Source: Rhytidiadelphus loreus (Eukaryota > Streptophyta > Bryopsida > Hypnales > Hylocomiaceae). From it: a stretch of 64,000 nucleotides of DNA. A program made the position numbers and the translations under genes. The notes beneath the pieces were generated by a model. It saw nothing but the letters and a program-made list of their open reading frames with translations. It did not search any database and was not told the origin of the DNA. This document shows, one piece after another, positions 51,200 through 62,739 of the stretch. How positions within the stretch are numbered: position 1 is the first letter of the stretch; every line of letters begins with the position of its first letter. The stretch is taken from the NCBI GenBank assembly GCA_947034895.1, contig OX344762.1, forward strand, positions 44,248,760 to 44,312,759, in the 5' to 3' direction.

Positions 51200-52575
51200 T
51201 TAATAATTTAAAGATGCAACCCATTGCCAACTAGTTAAACATTATGTCTGAGTTGAATGTAGCCTATTAGATTGTATTTGAATATCAATCCTATATTTTT
51301 ATTATTTGAAACTATGAATTTTATATCACTTTCAGAAAATTCAATTTGTTTCATGAAAAATTGTAATTGATATCATTTTTGTTGCAAAAATTGAAAATAA
51401 ATAGGTAAAAATAGCAAAAACAATTCAAATTATCTGAAATTTTTTTAAGAGCTACTAGTAGAAATGGAGTTTAGTGTGAAAAATCTTCAATTATTTATTT
51501 TAATATTTTACACCCAAAACAACCACAACAAAGACCTTGAAGTCAAATTCAGCTATTAAACCAAATTCATCCTTTTATATAATTGATGTATAAATTTTGA
51601 TATTTTTTGTTAGAGGAGAAATACATTTCTTGTTTATTTTTTATTTTTTTATATTTTGATGGAAAAATCAAGTTTTTACAATTTTTTTAAGTTGAAGATG
51701 GAAACAAAATTATATGAGTTACAATGATATATTAGAATAATTTTCATTTTAATAACATAAATGAAGGTGAGAATGAAAATTTAAATTTTGTAATTTAAAT
51801 TAAAAATACATTTAAAAAGGACAAAATTGGGACAAAAATATGAATGAAAAATATAGCACACGTTTTGTTCTAGCTCATGCTTTTAGATATTGCTTTTCGA
51901 AAATCTTAAAAAAATTGTTGCTAAGAACTTGCTCCTCTAGTTTGCTGTATCAATGGATATTGTCTATGTATTTCAAGAAGAAGAAGAAAAAAATATTGTA
52001 TTGAGGTAGAATTGCCCAGTACCATACATGTTTGCTATCTAGGTATTTTGGAGAAGTTATTTATGAGCTCCCACATTTTTCAGAAATTGGAAAGTTTGAG
52101 AGAAGTCATTTACAAAAAGAACAAAGACATTTTGACAAGAAGTGAATTCTATGTGATTTTGCAAAGGCGAAATGTTAAAGCATGAGTAGACCCTTGTTAA
52201 AGTATGAACAGACCCTTGTTAAAGCGTGGGCTGACATGTCCACTTTTCAAGTGCATTGCCACTATGATTACAGGTTGGTAAGATTATGGTAATGGGTGGA
52301 TTATTGATGCAAATGGGATGGTTCTCTAGGTGTTGGAATTGGGTAGATGGCGATAATGATTGGGTAGTTCTACCTTATTTGGATTTTAGCACATGGAGCT
52401 TGCAATTGCAATAATTCTTTCAATTTTTGAATTTTTTCAAAATCTCAATTTGAAGTAGAAAGAGATATTGTCAAGCTTCATTTTTTTAGTTTGAATCTAT
52501 TCTCCAAAATGGTTATATTGAAAGGTCCAATCAAAGTTGACTACGCATCAACTTTTGGGATGTGTGAACCTTGAG
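51200..52575. mobile_element. Second insertion in the split MITE, class unknown
   Basis: MITE sequence stops after GAACCTCCTTT (about 51200) and resumes at ACCAACAAGAAAC (about 52575). The intervening AT-rich 1.37 kb is absent from the other family copies. It contains an AGGTAGAA MITE at 52004-52375. No TIR or target duplication is clear, so the boundaries are approximate. Confidence 0.6.
52004..52375. mobile_element. TA-type MITE, AGGTAGAA family, copy 2
   Basis: The left end AGGTAGAATTGCCCAG and the right end GGGTAGTTCTACCT|TA form TIRs. The body matches 13660-14027 at what looks like over 80 percent identity, including GAGAAGTTATTTATGAGCTC. It is nested at the third level: MITE, then unknown insert, then this MITE. 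Confidence 0.82.
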
Positions 52576-52704
52576 GGTACCAACAAGAAACTATGAATTT
52601 TTTACTAGTCTAATAATAATAACTATCCACAATATCCAAAAGTGGCGGGTTTGGGGTACCCACCTATATCTTAGATCCTACACTGATAAGGCAAATTGCT
52701 TTAA

Positions 52705-53288
52705 CCTCTAAGCGCTCCAACATCCAGTTTTTGAACAACGAACAGATTGAAACTAACATTTCTTTCTCAACACTGCTTGGATGAAAGTCATCCTAATTTG
52801 TGGAGATACTTTATCAAGATGTTGTCCTATCTAATGGTTGGATTTGGTGTTACTAGAGTACATATTTTTCAAAAATTACAAAATGTGGAAGTATATCAAG
52901 TGGTTGACCAAGCCAAAATTGCATTCACTCAAATTCAAAACTAGATTTGCAAATATGAGATCATAGATTTCAAGAGCACAAAAATTTCAAAAAAACACCA
53001 TGTCAAGAGAACCTCATTTCGAATCCATTCCAACAAATAGTATTCAAAAAATGATAATGTTTTGCTTGTAATTGAATTTAGAAGGGATTTTGGAATTTCC
53101 TTTTCAAATTTACAAAAAAAATATTGGTGATAACATTAGTGAATCTAACCATATGGATGTAATCTAAAATTCAAAGTCTACAACTTTTATTTGTATATCA
53201 CTTCCAAAATATTCTTCCAAGTAGCACTTTAAAATGATTTCTCTCAAATCCTCAATTCAGTCTGGAGTAGATGTTGGACGTTTAGGGG
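52705..53288. mobile_element. TTAA-bounded TIR element, copy 3
   Basis: The left boundary is TTAA|CCTCTAAGCGCTCCAACAT and the right is GATGTTGGACGTTTAGGGG|TTAA. The inverted ends match over about 25 bp with a few mismatches. The 584-bp interior is AT-rich and contains an incidental 65-codon open frame (52747-52944) without motifs. Confidence 0.68.
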
Positions 53289-53292
53289 TTAA

Positions 53293-53946
53293 AAAGTCAA
53301 TGTGACTTTCATATATTGTTTTTAATGTGGGGTCCCCAAAAATGAATAACACACGTAATTTGACAAATAACCTAGAAACTATCGTAGGGCCTCCTTACAT
53401 GTATCAGTCATCAAGGAACTTTCATAGCAGGTGCTACGAGGAAAAATAGCCGTTACACTTTCATGTAGATCCCGTGGGTGGGGACAGAGACGATAAGAAA
53501 TCCCCACAAATTAAATTCCATAGTCTCCACCAATGAGGTTGTCCACTGATATTGATGAAACTTCAACTCCTTTCCGGTTTGCCCACCCCGGCAAGACAAT
53601 TGATGGAACCGCTTTTGTCTTTTTGCTTGAATTAGCGTAAACTTACCCACCCGGCGAGCATGTAAGCTGACCCATAGACGGTCACAACTAAGTTTATTCT
53701 CTATCAATTAGTAGCAATGGACGGATATTTGATGTTGGATATCCCCCAAATCTTAATTTAATACCCATTCAGGTGCTGTAGAGGTGACCCTTTTCAGTGC
53801 ATCTTCTCCACCGGCATTAACTGAAGAAGTGAGAACCCCCCTGCAAAACAGGTACAACCTGTGCTGATATAGAGACTACTGTACCGGTACAGTAGTTGGA
53901 TACTAACAGTAGTTTGATGAATTTTGGGGCACCTTCCACAGTCATC
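53293..53946. other. Unassigned, higher-complexity spacer
   Basis: The stretch at 53400-53830 has balanced composition and an 84-codon minus-strand open frame (53707-53453) rich in Lys/Arg/Gln. I do not recognise it. It may be a fragment of a decayed gene or retroelement. Confidence 0.25.
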
Positions 53947-53948
53947 TA

Positions 53949-54218
53949 AGGTGGGTACCCCAAACCACCACTTTTTGCTACTGTGCGTAGTTGCTATTGG
54001 TAAAATTTTCATATTTTCTTGTTGGCAAGTGAAAGGAGGTTCTAACACACTAAAGATCGTTGCATTTGAATACTCTATGCAAATGTTATAAAGGTTAAAA
54101 AAAAATGGTAGATGTTCTGACATCGTTTCTTCCACATAGGTACATATTGATTTTGGAAATGTACACAAAGTAATGATGGTGGTTTTAGGCATGATGCAAT
54201 TTTAGGTGTACCCCACCT
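53949..54218. mobile_element. TA-flanked MITE, AGGTRGGTAC family, copy 4
   Basis: Ends are TA|AGGTGGGTACCCC and GGTGTACCCCACCT. This is a full-length 270-bp copy in the same orientation as 30708-30998, with GTTGGCAAGTGAAAGGAGGT and CGTTTCTTCCACATAGGT. It serves as the reference for reconstructing the split copy at 47772-52665. Confidence 0.88.
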
Positions 54219-54221
54219 TTA

Positions 54222-55990
54222 TTTGTAGCAGATTATGGAGATTACTAGTTCGGGTGCAAGCATCATCAATAAAGTAAGTTCACCTAATTCTAACATGTTT
54301 GCAAAACTATCTCAAGTAGATTCTTACTTGAAATGGAAGCCTTCCGATTCTAACTCTAGGGTAGATTTTGAATTCATCAATTTCTCAACACATTGGATTC
54401 ATAGTCTAGTCATAAGTTGTCCCAAAAATGCAAGCAAAGAAAACTCCAAATTTCCCTTTTGACTTCCAACAAGATCTACCAAAAAGAACTCAGTTAGTTT
54501 AAGAATGGGCACTATGTGTAGATGTCTATTCAGACGAATTCGGTGCAACGATGTGATTGTATTTAGATATTGGATTGAATTGACGTATAAGATCTTGGAG
54601 AATATTGTGCAAGGTTATTTTCTATCAAGAAGCAAGATGAGGTAGGTATACTCCATTACAAGAGATTTCAAGGCAAGGGAGGGCCATTTCAGGCCTATTT
54701 CCTATCCTAGGAACAATCAAAATTTAAAAATATTAAAAATAAAAATAAAAATTTAAAATTTGTTTTTTAAATAATTTGTATTTATTTATTTAAAAATAAT
54801 TAATAATTAATTAATATCACTTGACATGGCACAATCGTGGCCACGTTAGATCGTTGCTATGGTACAATTCCCAATGTTCCCCGTTGTTCAGGAATGCCAG
54901 TCTTGTTTTGGCCTCAAACATCTTCTAATGCTCAGTGTCCAGTCTAGTGCAAATGTTTTTGGCAATTTGTTACCAAAAATTGACTTGTTCTAAGGGCCAA
55001 CAACAAGCCTAAAATAAATTTTAATGTTTTTTAGCAATATTTTGCCAATTCAATTTGAACTTGGGTTAAAAATTCACCAAATATTTTTTATTATAGTTAA
55101 TTATATAATTCAAATGTATTAATAGGGATCAATAGAATTAAAATAGTAAAAATAGGTGATCTCCTACATTTGATCGCCAAATTGGAAGAATCCAAAAGAA
55201 TTACATTGGTCCCATTTCTAATAAGAAACATAACATTCTTAATTTGATTAGGATCCTTTTACCCTATGTGACATGTAGGTGGCCCCCCCGGCTAGTAGAG
55301 GAAAGTGGTGATTAGATTTCAATTTAATTTATATTCCCTACCCTTACCATACATTGAACAAGAGATGTGTTACTATCTTCTAATGCTTTGCTAAGCATAT
55401 TATGAATTGTATTGCCACGCTACTTGTCTTTTATGGACTAAAACATTACAACCTATAATTTGGGACATTGTTGGACATGCTTACTTTATTACAAACTATT
55501 GGAAAGGACTCTGCGTTTTATTGTTTTTAGACTATACTAATAATGAAATTTAGTATAGACTACACTAATTGATTTTAAAATGCTATAAGTTATTACTCAT
55601 CACGTATAATTTTATCCACTAAATTTATATAGATTTTCCTCATTGAATGGTATTGATATCTATTTTTGTCAAGAGAAAAAACTTCTGGCATTTTAAATTA
55701 AATTAGTAGACTCAATTAATTGTAACGTGTATGCAATGAGGGACGAAGAGCTAGAGTTTAAGAAAAGCACTTGATGAAACTCCTTGAAGCACCCAAACTT
55801 GGTGTGATGGAGTTTGTTGTGTTGTGTTTCTTTAGTATTTTTTTTAAAGAGTGGAATTAAAAGCTAAAAAGAAGACATCGGTCCAACTCAAAGGACCTTG
55901 AGTCTCGCAACGAGGCTAAAGGTCAAGTGCCACCGGTGGTGGTGGAAATTCTTTTTGTATTTTTCTTAGTCAAACCTTTATGTGACATCC
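54222..55990. other. AT-rich, no gene seen
   Basis: A/T-rich low complexity occurs at 54715-54810. The segment 55525-55690 is similar to 35430-35560, sharing AAAATGCTATAAG and related words, so it is an old dispersed repeat. No gene is supported. Confidence 0.35.
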
Positions 55991-55993
55991 CTT

Positions 55994-56241
55994 CTACACT
56001 AATTATGGGTATTAAGGGGACCAAAACATTAAAGGTACTTATTGTGAAAAATTGTAGATGTTTGAAACACGAAGTACAACCCTGGACACTTCAATAACTA
56101 TTGATGTACAACAAAGGTAGATATTTATATAGTGCGTAATGTCAATTAATTACTACGGGTTCCCTTAAAACCCCTATTTAGTGTACAAATTGGAGTTCAC
56201 TTTACAATTAACTCTAACTATCAATATACTTATTAGTGTAG
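55994..56241. mobile_element. CTACACTAA-ended MITE, copy 3
   Basis: Left CTACACTAATTATGGGTATT and right AATATACTTATTAGTGTAG are inverted with several mismatches inside the first 10 bp. The 248-bp interior has no coding signal. It is assigned to the same family as 35433 and 42577 by its termini only. Confidence 0.5.
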
Positions 56242-57140
56242 CTCCCAAATGTAGATTTTCATGTGGGGACAAGTCGTGTCTCATCCAATGTAGAAATTGT
56301 ACATGACAAAATTGAGGAAAACAACACTTACATTTACTTTTGATCTGAGTAGAAAGATTGGACTGTAGTAAAATCTTTCAGTGGAGTTAATTAGTTGCTA
56401 TATTTATACATTTGGAGCCTACATATGACTGAATAAAATATATAACTTATTGGAATAGGGTCAGACTATTGCGGAAGAAGGGTTGACCCCTTCCCTGAAT
56501 CCCTGATTCAGACAAAAACTGTAAAGGTCAAACTCGCATTTGTTCAAATTTTTTTTAAAAAGAAATCTAAAAAATTTAAAAGAAATCCTTAGAGGATTCC
56601 CGAATTCGCTCCATCTCTATGCAAGTTGCCTCGGGCAGTTTCTGAGAAATTTTCCTTCCTACCCGTCAATACGCTACTATGGTGGAGTCCGCCGTCCTTT
56701 ATACCAGTTGAGACCTCCTTTACAGTGCAGTTGGCAAAAGAGCAATGGTAAACTACTTTTGCAAATTTTTAATAATTATTGACCTAGGAGGCTCAATACA
56801 ATACAATAGGAAATGTTTAGCATCTTGGGATTGGTTTAGGTGGACGTGGACCTTTCAAAATCTGAAGTGAAAATTCAAATAAAGCATTTTATAATCAATA
56901 TATACCCTCATGTCATCTAGTAATGCATAATTTATACAAAATCCGACCCTTGCATTGCATGGATTGGTTAAAAAAAATCAATAATTATTTAATTTTCAGA
57001 AAGCTTTTTGTTTTTCAAAATCTCAATATTTTTATCATCTAAAGGCAATTTTTAATTTTTTAAATTCTATTTGAAGCATATTGTATATAGCTAGATGTAG
57101 TGGCTGATATTTATATACTGAATAGTAGTTCAACTGTATT
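56242..57140. other. AT-rich, no gene seen
   Basis: A short open frame at 56540-56782 has no recognisable motif. Nothing else is supported. Confidence 0.3.
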
Positions 57141-57141
57141 A

Positions 57142-57591
57142 AGGTAGAACTACCTATCACCCCCCTGATTTGCAATCTGACTATTTTGGGGTTGATTTCA
57201 AGAAGGGCACATATTTTTCAGAGGTGTGTTTTTGTTTCACGGATCAAACCCAAGTGGAATTATAATTTTCCCATTAAAATTGTAATTTCTGTGAATTTTT
57301 GAAGTGGTCAGTCCTGAAATTACAAAACCATTTATAGAATGGGGTCAAAATTGTCCCATAAACAACCCATTACCGCCTAATCAAGTACTAGATATTCTCT
57401 ATTAATGGAGTGACACGTAACCCTTATTGTCATAAAAATCCCTGATTCTGTCATAGAATTCTCTGATTTTGTCATAAAAGGAAGGGAATTGGAAGAGATT
57501 TTAGGCGGAATTGGGGCGAAAGTTGGTGACGGAATTGGGCTGGTCTACTTGATGGAATTGGACTGCAGAACGGTAATGGGTGTTTTGACCT
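57142..57591. mobile_element. TA-flanked TIR element, AGGTAGAA-related
   Basis: The left end TA|AGGTAGAACTACC and the right end GGTGTTTTGACCT|TA are imperfect inverted repeats. Near the right end GGTAATGGGT resembles the GGTAATGGGT block of the AGGTAGAA MITEs at 13.7 and 52.0 kb, but the body is otherwise diverged. There is no coding signal. Confidence 0.6.
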
Positions 57592-57593
57592 TA

Positions 57594-58425
57594 CATGAAA
57601 CTTAGGGCCTATTTACACTCAAAAACTTTGGGCTGGAGCCCAAAGAAATGGAGTGTCTTGATTGGAAGATAGCTATGATACCAATCCAAAAAAATGGAGT
57701 GTTTTGATTTAAAGAAATTAGCGTGGGCAAACCTAATTTATTAGTTTGTTTTACAAGAGCCTGAACTTGAGAGGGGGCCAGTGGGGTATCTAATAACTAA
57801 TTTCGTAGTCAGGGGCAATTTGGGGAGCATTGGGGTCAGAGCCTGAGTCCTGCCAGTTTGGAGATTCCCTCCATCCACCTAACTGACAAAATGCTCGTTT
57901 CAGGGAAACTGAAATCATTTTTAACTGTGCGAAGCCAGTAAACAATTCATTTCAAAAAATAAAATAAATTTTTTTTTTTAAATTTTAAAAATAGATTTCT
58001 TGCCGTTTTGATTCGTCCTCCAATGCACTTAAGTAACCCTTAAACGACATTCCCTAAACTAGGGGGCAGTCCAAAAGGGAATAAAAAAACTCCTTGAAGG
58101 AAGAAGGTATGGGGCTTCCCTTGCTTGTTTATAGTGAATAGTGCTTTGACTTTGCACTCTAAATGCGGTGGCTTGGCAAGTGATATTTACTATTGAAGTC
58201 TATCCAATAGGTTGAAATATTTAAAAAAAGATACTAAAGAACATTTTTTTGTCAATGATACTCTCAAATTTAAGCCTAATTGACTTAGAGCTTCTTGCCA
58301 TGATCTATCGGTGGGCAAAAAAAGCACTAGAAGACAAGAAGAGTTCCACTGATGATTTGTTGAAATATAGTTATAAACATGTAGGGGCTAATTGTATTCA
58401 AGCCAACTCTTGCATAATGCAATAA
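57594..58425. other. No gene seen
   Basis: GGAGCCCAAAGAAATGGAGTGT and a near-copy AAAAATGGAGTGTTTTGATT form a small imperfect duplication at 57630-57720. No gene is supported. Confidence 0.3.
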
Positions 58426-58429
58426 ATGA

Positions 58430-59010
58430 ACCTAGGTAAAATATCAAGCGTCATCCATCAAAGAAAGATAGTGATCATTTATATAATGATCACTATACAA
58501 TCAAGAGTCTATTCACTAGTATCTCAAGAGTCACAATGTGTGACATTGAAGCTACTCACCGACCAAATTATTTGGAGTGCAATAGGGACAAAACCGCGTT
58601 GTACTTTGTCATTCTTTGTAAGTTATGATAACAATATGATAAGTACAAATCAAAGGTTCATTGAAACATCAATTTGAAAGGAAAACTTGGGTGGTCAACA
58701 CAAGGGTCAATAACAATATTCACATGCACAAGATTCTGATATCTAATCTGCTTTGGAACACATGCATCTTACACCTCTAATCGTACATTGCTACATTAAA
58801 CTTGAGCAACAAAGCCTATATGACAAGTCACTTTGTGGCAGGATAAGTTAGTTCGTAGAACAAAGGAAAATCCACACACTTTGCTGTTTTCACAATAGTT
58901 CAATGGAATATATTTTGGGGGTACTATTATGAATTCTATAAATTATAAATAAAAATAACACTATGAAAATTGATTCAATTTAAGTAATTCTGAGTTAAAT
59001 AGTACTAAAT
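58430..59010. repeat. Dispersed repeat, copy 2
   Basis: This is homologous and co-linear with 32780-34010, sharing GACATTGAAGCTACTCACC, GTTGTACTTTGT and GTACTATTA blocks. It has a single unit where the other copy has arrays, so it represents the unexpanded state. Boundaries are approximate. Confidence 0.7.
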
Positions 59011-62000
59011 CCTTGCATACTAATTTGAATAATTTATAGTGTCTATTTAAAGAGATTTTTGATGCACTTCTAGCTAATGCTAGGAATCACAAGTTCTAAC
59101 TTTATACCAAACAAAAGATAGTAAGATAATTTAGTGAGTTGTTCAATTTTTTTTTATTGACGATGATCTAAAAGCTTCATCAATAAGACACAATAAGGGG
59201 GCCAACATTAAGAAATTTGGTGTGTTGAACCTCAAATTTGGAAATTCATTGATCCAACGTAGCTCCTAGACCCTTTTTCCCATTCCAAACCACATCAAAT
59301 TCCTTCCTCAACATGGCATATTTCAATTTTACATTAAGTCTTAGACCTTCCATTGGAAGATATTGTTAGTAGAATGATGTACATATTGTTAGTGGAATAA
59401 TGTAATGTAAGGCAGTTACTACCTCTTTTGATCACATTGTGACAAAGTGTCAATTTCAAAGAGAACCACATGATTTCTAAAAAGGATACACTTGTCATTC
59501 AAGCATTGGTGGTGAAACATTTCCAAAGCATTTTAAAAAGGAACACATGTCACTTTGACATTGGTTCAGAAAAAAAGGCCGATGCTTATGACTACTCCCC
59601 CACCTTATATTTGTATTTGTGTGACATCAATTTGGCTTATACACAATATGGGATATTTGAAATTTGTTTAATGTATCCATATTTCCATATATGTATTTTG
59701 TATATGCATTTTATATTTGTGTTTTTGTATGTGTATTATATATCTGTATTTTGTATTTGTATTTCAAATTAGTATTTTGTATTTCATGGCACCAACGGCC
59801 AAGATCGTTTCTCATGACTATGATCAATGGCGATGGTTTACTTTTTTAATTGCAGATCAATCGATTGCAGGAAGTGAGGTGGAAATTTTATTGTAATTGA
59901 ATCAACGCCTCTGGATTTTTCTAAAATGGGTGGGGGTAGGGTGGGGGGAGAAATTGAACCAAGAAGACATGTTCACTTTTTTTTGCTTCATTGTCATTGT
60001 CTAATGAAAAGAGCCTCACATCTACATGATTCTTGGCACCAAGGCTGGAATGAGAAGAACTCCATTGACGAAAGCCAATATGCATTTGGTTCAATGACAC
60101 TCTGGCACATATTGAGGTAGGTATTGGAGCCCCACATCCTTAAGCCCCGCTCCACATCATAACATTAATAACCAATGTTATAGCGGGATTCTTTTTTGCT
60201 TCCACGTAAAGTGGGAGTCCCCAACATGACAACTTTCCAACTAGCCAATTAATCTTTGTAGATTAAACTAAATTCTTTTCCAAGCATCTAGGGAACGATT
60301 ATTCCAAATTCCAAAGGAGAGTAATTTAGGTTGAAGAGCCTCTAAAGGATTTTGAATATGTTTTCACCAAAAACACTCTAAAACTACCATTTCTAATACA
60401 AGTATCAAATTTTAGAAAAAACAACATTTGAAGACCATTACAAGAAATTTGAACCTTGCAAAGGGCAGCAAGTTTTTTATTTTTGGTAGCCCTACAGTGC
60501 AAATATAGAAAAAAAATTCCTAATTAATTGCACTGAAAGTGTACAAGGGGGTGCAAAATTGGTAGCCCTTTGTAGAATTCAGAATTTTTATAATGACTTG
60601 TAACTGTAGGATCTTGTAGTATGCTCATTCAAAAAGATGTGAAAAAAAATTCAAAAATTTCCACCATGTACATTGCAAGATATTAGCGTTTAAAGTGACA
60701 AAAATCCTTTGGGGGGCCTTACAAAAAATCAGTTGCACTTCACAAGGTCACATTTCTATGAAAAAATGTCCATGTTGGTTGTTCTTCTTTGGATTCATTT
60801 TTTAAGGAAAGTTAGCTACATGCTTGAAATTTTTCAGATAATTTGGAATTGTACAACATATAGGAAAAAAAAATTAAGTAGAAAGAAGTACAAAAAAATT
60901 CAAAATGCTAAATTGATAAGAATTTAGTTATGGACTTGAAAAATGCCAATCCCAACGGTCGTAATGTTGTAATAAACAATCTACATCCTATGATTTTATG
61001 TTTTAAAAAAATATTGAAAATTGAGTTAAATAAAGGACTTCAAAGTTTAATTTAGAGTAGAGATTCTATAACTATCCGCAAACTAAAACTCTTCATAACT
61101 TTCATCTCATTAATCAAAATGGAATGATTCAAAGCTTTCCATATATATAAATCTAGAAAACCAATGAAATTTTTTCAATTCTTAACAAAATTATTTTTAA
61201 AGAATTTTTTTAGTTGCCCAAGCTCCTTGCAATTCAAAGAAAATTACATATCATATAGTAACTTTTTTAAACATGTAGTCAAAAGTTGTAAAAATTGTTA
61301 GGCCTTAAAGCTACTCATCGGGCACATGTTGTTTAAAAATTTCAAAGTAAAAAAATAAAAATTCCATTTGTAGTGAGCTGCCCAAAATCGCTATGTTGCC
61401 AAAAAACGTAGTTTGGTCCTTTAGGGGTTAACAATGCTATACATTTGAATCCAATTCTAGTGGCCAATATGAGCTCATTTAGAGTGTGTATTTCAAGGTA
61501 TCCATTGATGATGCTCTAAGTCACTTCAACCCTTAAGAATAGGATTAGAGTTCTTAGAGTGAATCATAAAGGTCATTCCTACTTGTAACAATGGTATCAC
61601 ATGAAAGTTTCACTAAGGGAAGTTTTACACCTAGAGGCTGGGCTAGAAATCCTCACTTGTGATTGGATAAAAGGTTGAATTTTGTGCAATTGGCCTGTAG
61701 GTGTAAAGTGTCCTTCAAAATATAGTGCAAAAGAAACTTAACTCCAAACTCCATCGGACCCAAGAGTTTTTTTTCAAACTCAGACTCTTGGTCAAGGTGA
61801 ATTGGACCCCTCACTTGGCCCCTCGAAGTCGATGCAAGTAAAAAAAAGACTCCCTCTTTTGAGCTTGATTAACTAATCTTCAACACCTCTCCTAGCTAAT
61901 TTGGGCCCTCTAATTGCAAATAGAAATTCAAAAATTTGGTTAGAGATGACAATAAACTACCGGGTGATGGAAGTAAGGTACCCCAATTGAATGGTGTGGT

Positions 62001-62235
62001 TGTGGATTCAATCCCTAGTGGCGATAGGGTCATTACCTTATGTGAAATCCGCCTCTCTTCTTGTGGATACCCTTGCAATGTGTTTCTTGAATGTGCTTAT
62101 TTCAAAAAAAAAAAATTCAGTGTTTTCTTGAGGGGCCGAGAAAGGGGGTCAGTTTTAACTCCTTGTTGCACATTGGACACACTTTACGATTAAAACTCTA
62201 TTTCTCTCTCTTGGGTAGGGAACTCCAAATTGGTC
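59011..62235. other. AT-rich desert, no gene seen
   Basis: A simple TATTTTGTATTTG-like repeat lies at 59670-59790. A lone TTAA-family right end (GGTCCTTTAGGGG|TTAA) sits at 61415-61431. The 59820-59935 segment resembles 28283-28350 (AATCAA...CTCTGGATTTTT), suggesting another dispersed repeat. Nothing encodes a recognisable product. Confidence 0.35.
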
Positions 62236-62705
62236 CCCTAAATTAACCCATAAACAACGCGGAGGATGTTTTTTGGTCGAAGAATGACAAAGAATCTCTC
62301 CATTTAGGACTCGATTTAGGACAAAAGTGAAGCTATTCATCCTCCAAATTTTGTGTGAAAAGGGAAGGTCTTCTACAGTAGTTTGTCTTCCAATGAGTGT
62401 TTTTTCCATTTTCTAAGCCAACAATTCACACAATACCAAAACACGGTTGTTTTTTCCACGGTGACCAACCCGTCCTTTAACCCTTAAACGTCAAGGAGGA
62501 CGTTTGGCATTCCATGGATGACAAGGAATCCTTGTAGTAGGACATAAGTGCAACTATTCATCCTTAGAATTTTGTTGTGAAAAGGGGAGGTCTTCAACAT
62601 GAGTTTTACTTCCAATGAGTGCTTTTCGGCTATTTCTAAAGCCCATGATTCACACGGTAATGGAAAGGGATGATTTAAGGTCACCCCTTCGTCCTTTTAG
62701 GGTTA
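62236..62705. repeat. Direct duplication, about 234 bp x 2
   Basis: Two consecutive units share GGAGGA, GAATGACAA / GATGACAAGGAATC, AAAAGGG(A/G)AGGTCTTC and TTCCAATGAGTG, at a constant offset of about 234 bp and roughly 70-75 percent identity. Both units end near GTCCTTT next to a TTAACCCTTAA motif. Minus-strand open frames in both units are parallel by-products. Confidence 0.7.
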
Positions 62706-62739
62706 AGGGTTAAGAACCTCTAGTGAGGCCCCCTCTATT

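Larger units (their letters stand above)
47772..52665. mobile_element. TA-flanked MITE, AGGTRGGTAC family, copy 3, split by two insertions
   Basis: Three separated pieces (47772-47801, 51031-about 51200, about 52575-52665) together reproduce one AGGTRGGTAC MITE, aligning in order with the inverted 53949-54218 copy. They begin AGGTGGGTAC, run through ATGTTGAAGAAACAAT, ACTTTTGCATATAGTATCC and GTTAGAACCTCCTTT, and finish AACAAGAAACTATGAA to GGGGTACCCACCT. The first gap is a 3.2 kb element with a 10-bp target duplication. The second gap is about 1.37 kb. Confidence 0.85.

Noticed and set aside
61585..61605. TGGTATCACATG, resembling the start of an LTR primer-binding site
   Set aside because: Only the first eight bases match the initiator-tRNA complement, and no LTR pair or retroelement protein is nearby.
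61960..62030. GGATTCAATCCC resembling a polymerase III B box
   Set aside because: No A box at the right spacing and no tRNA-like stems.
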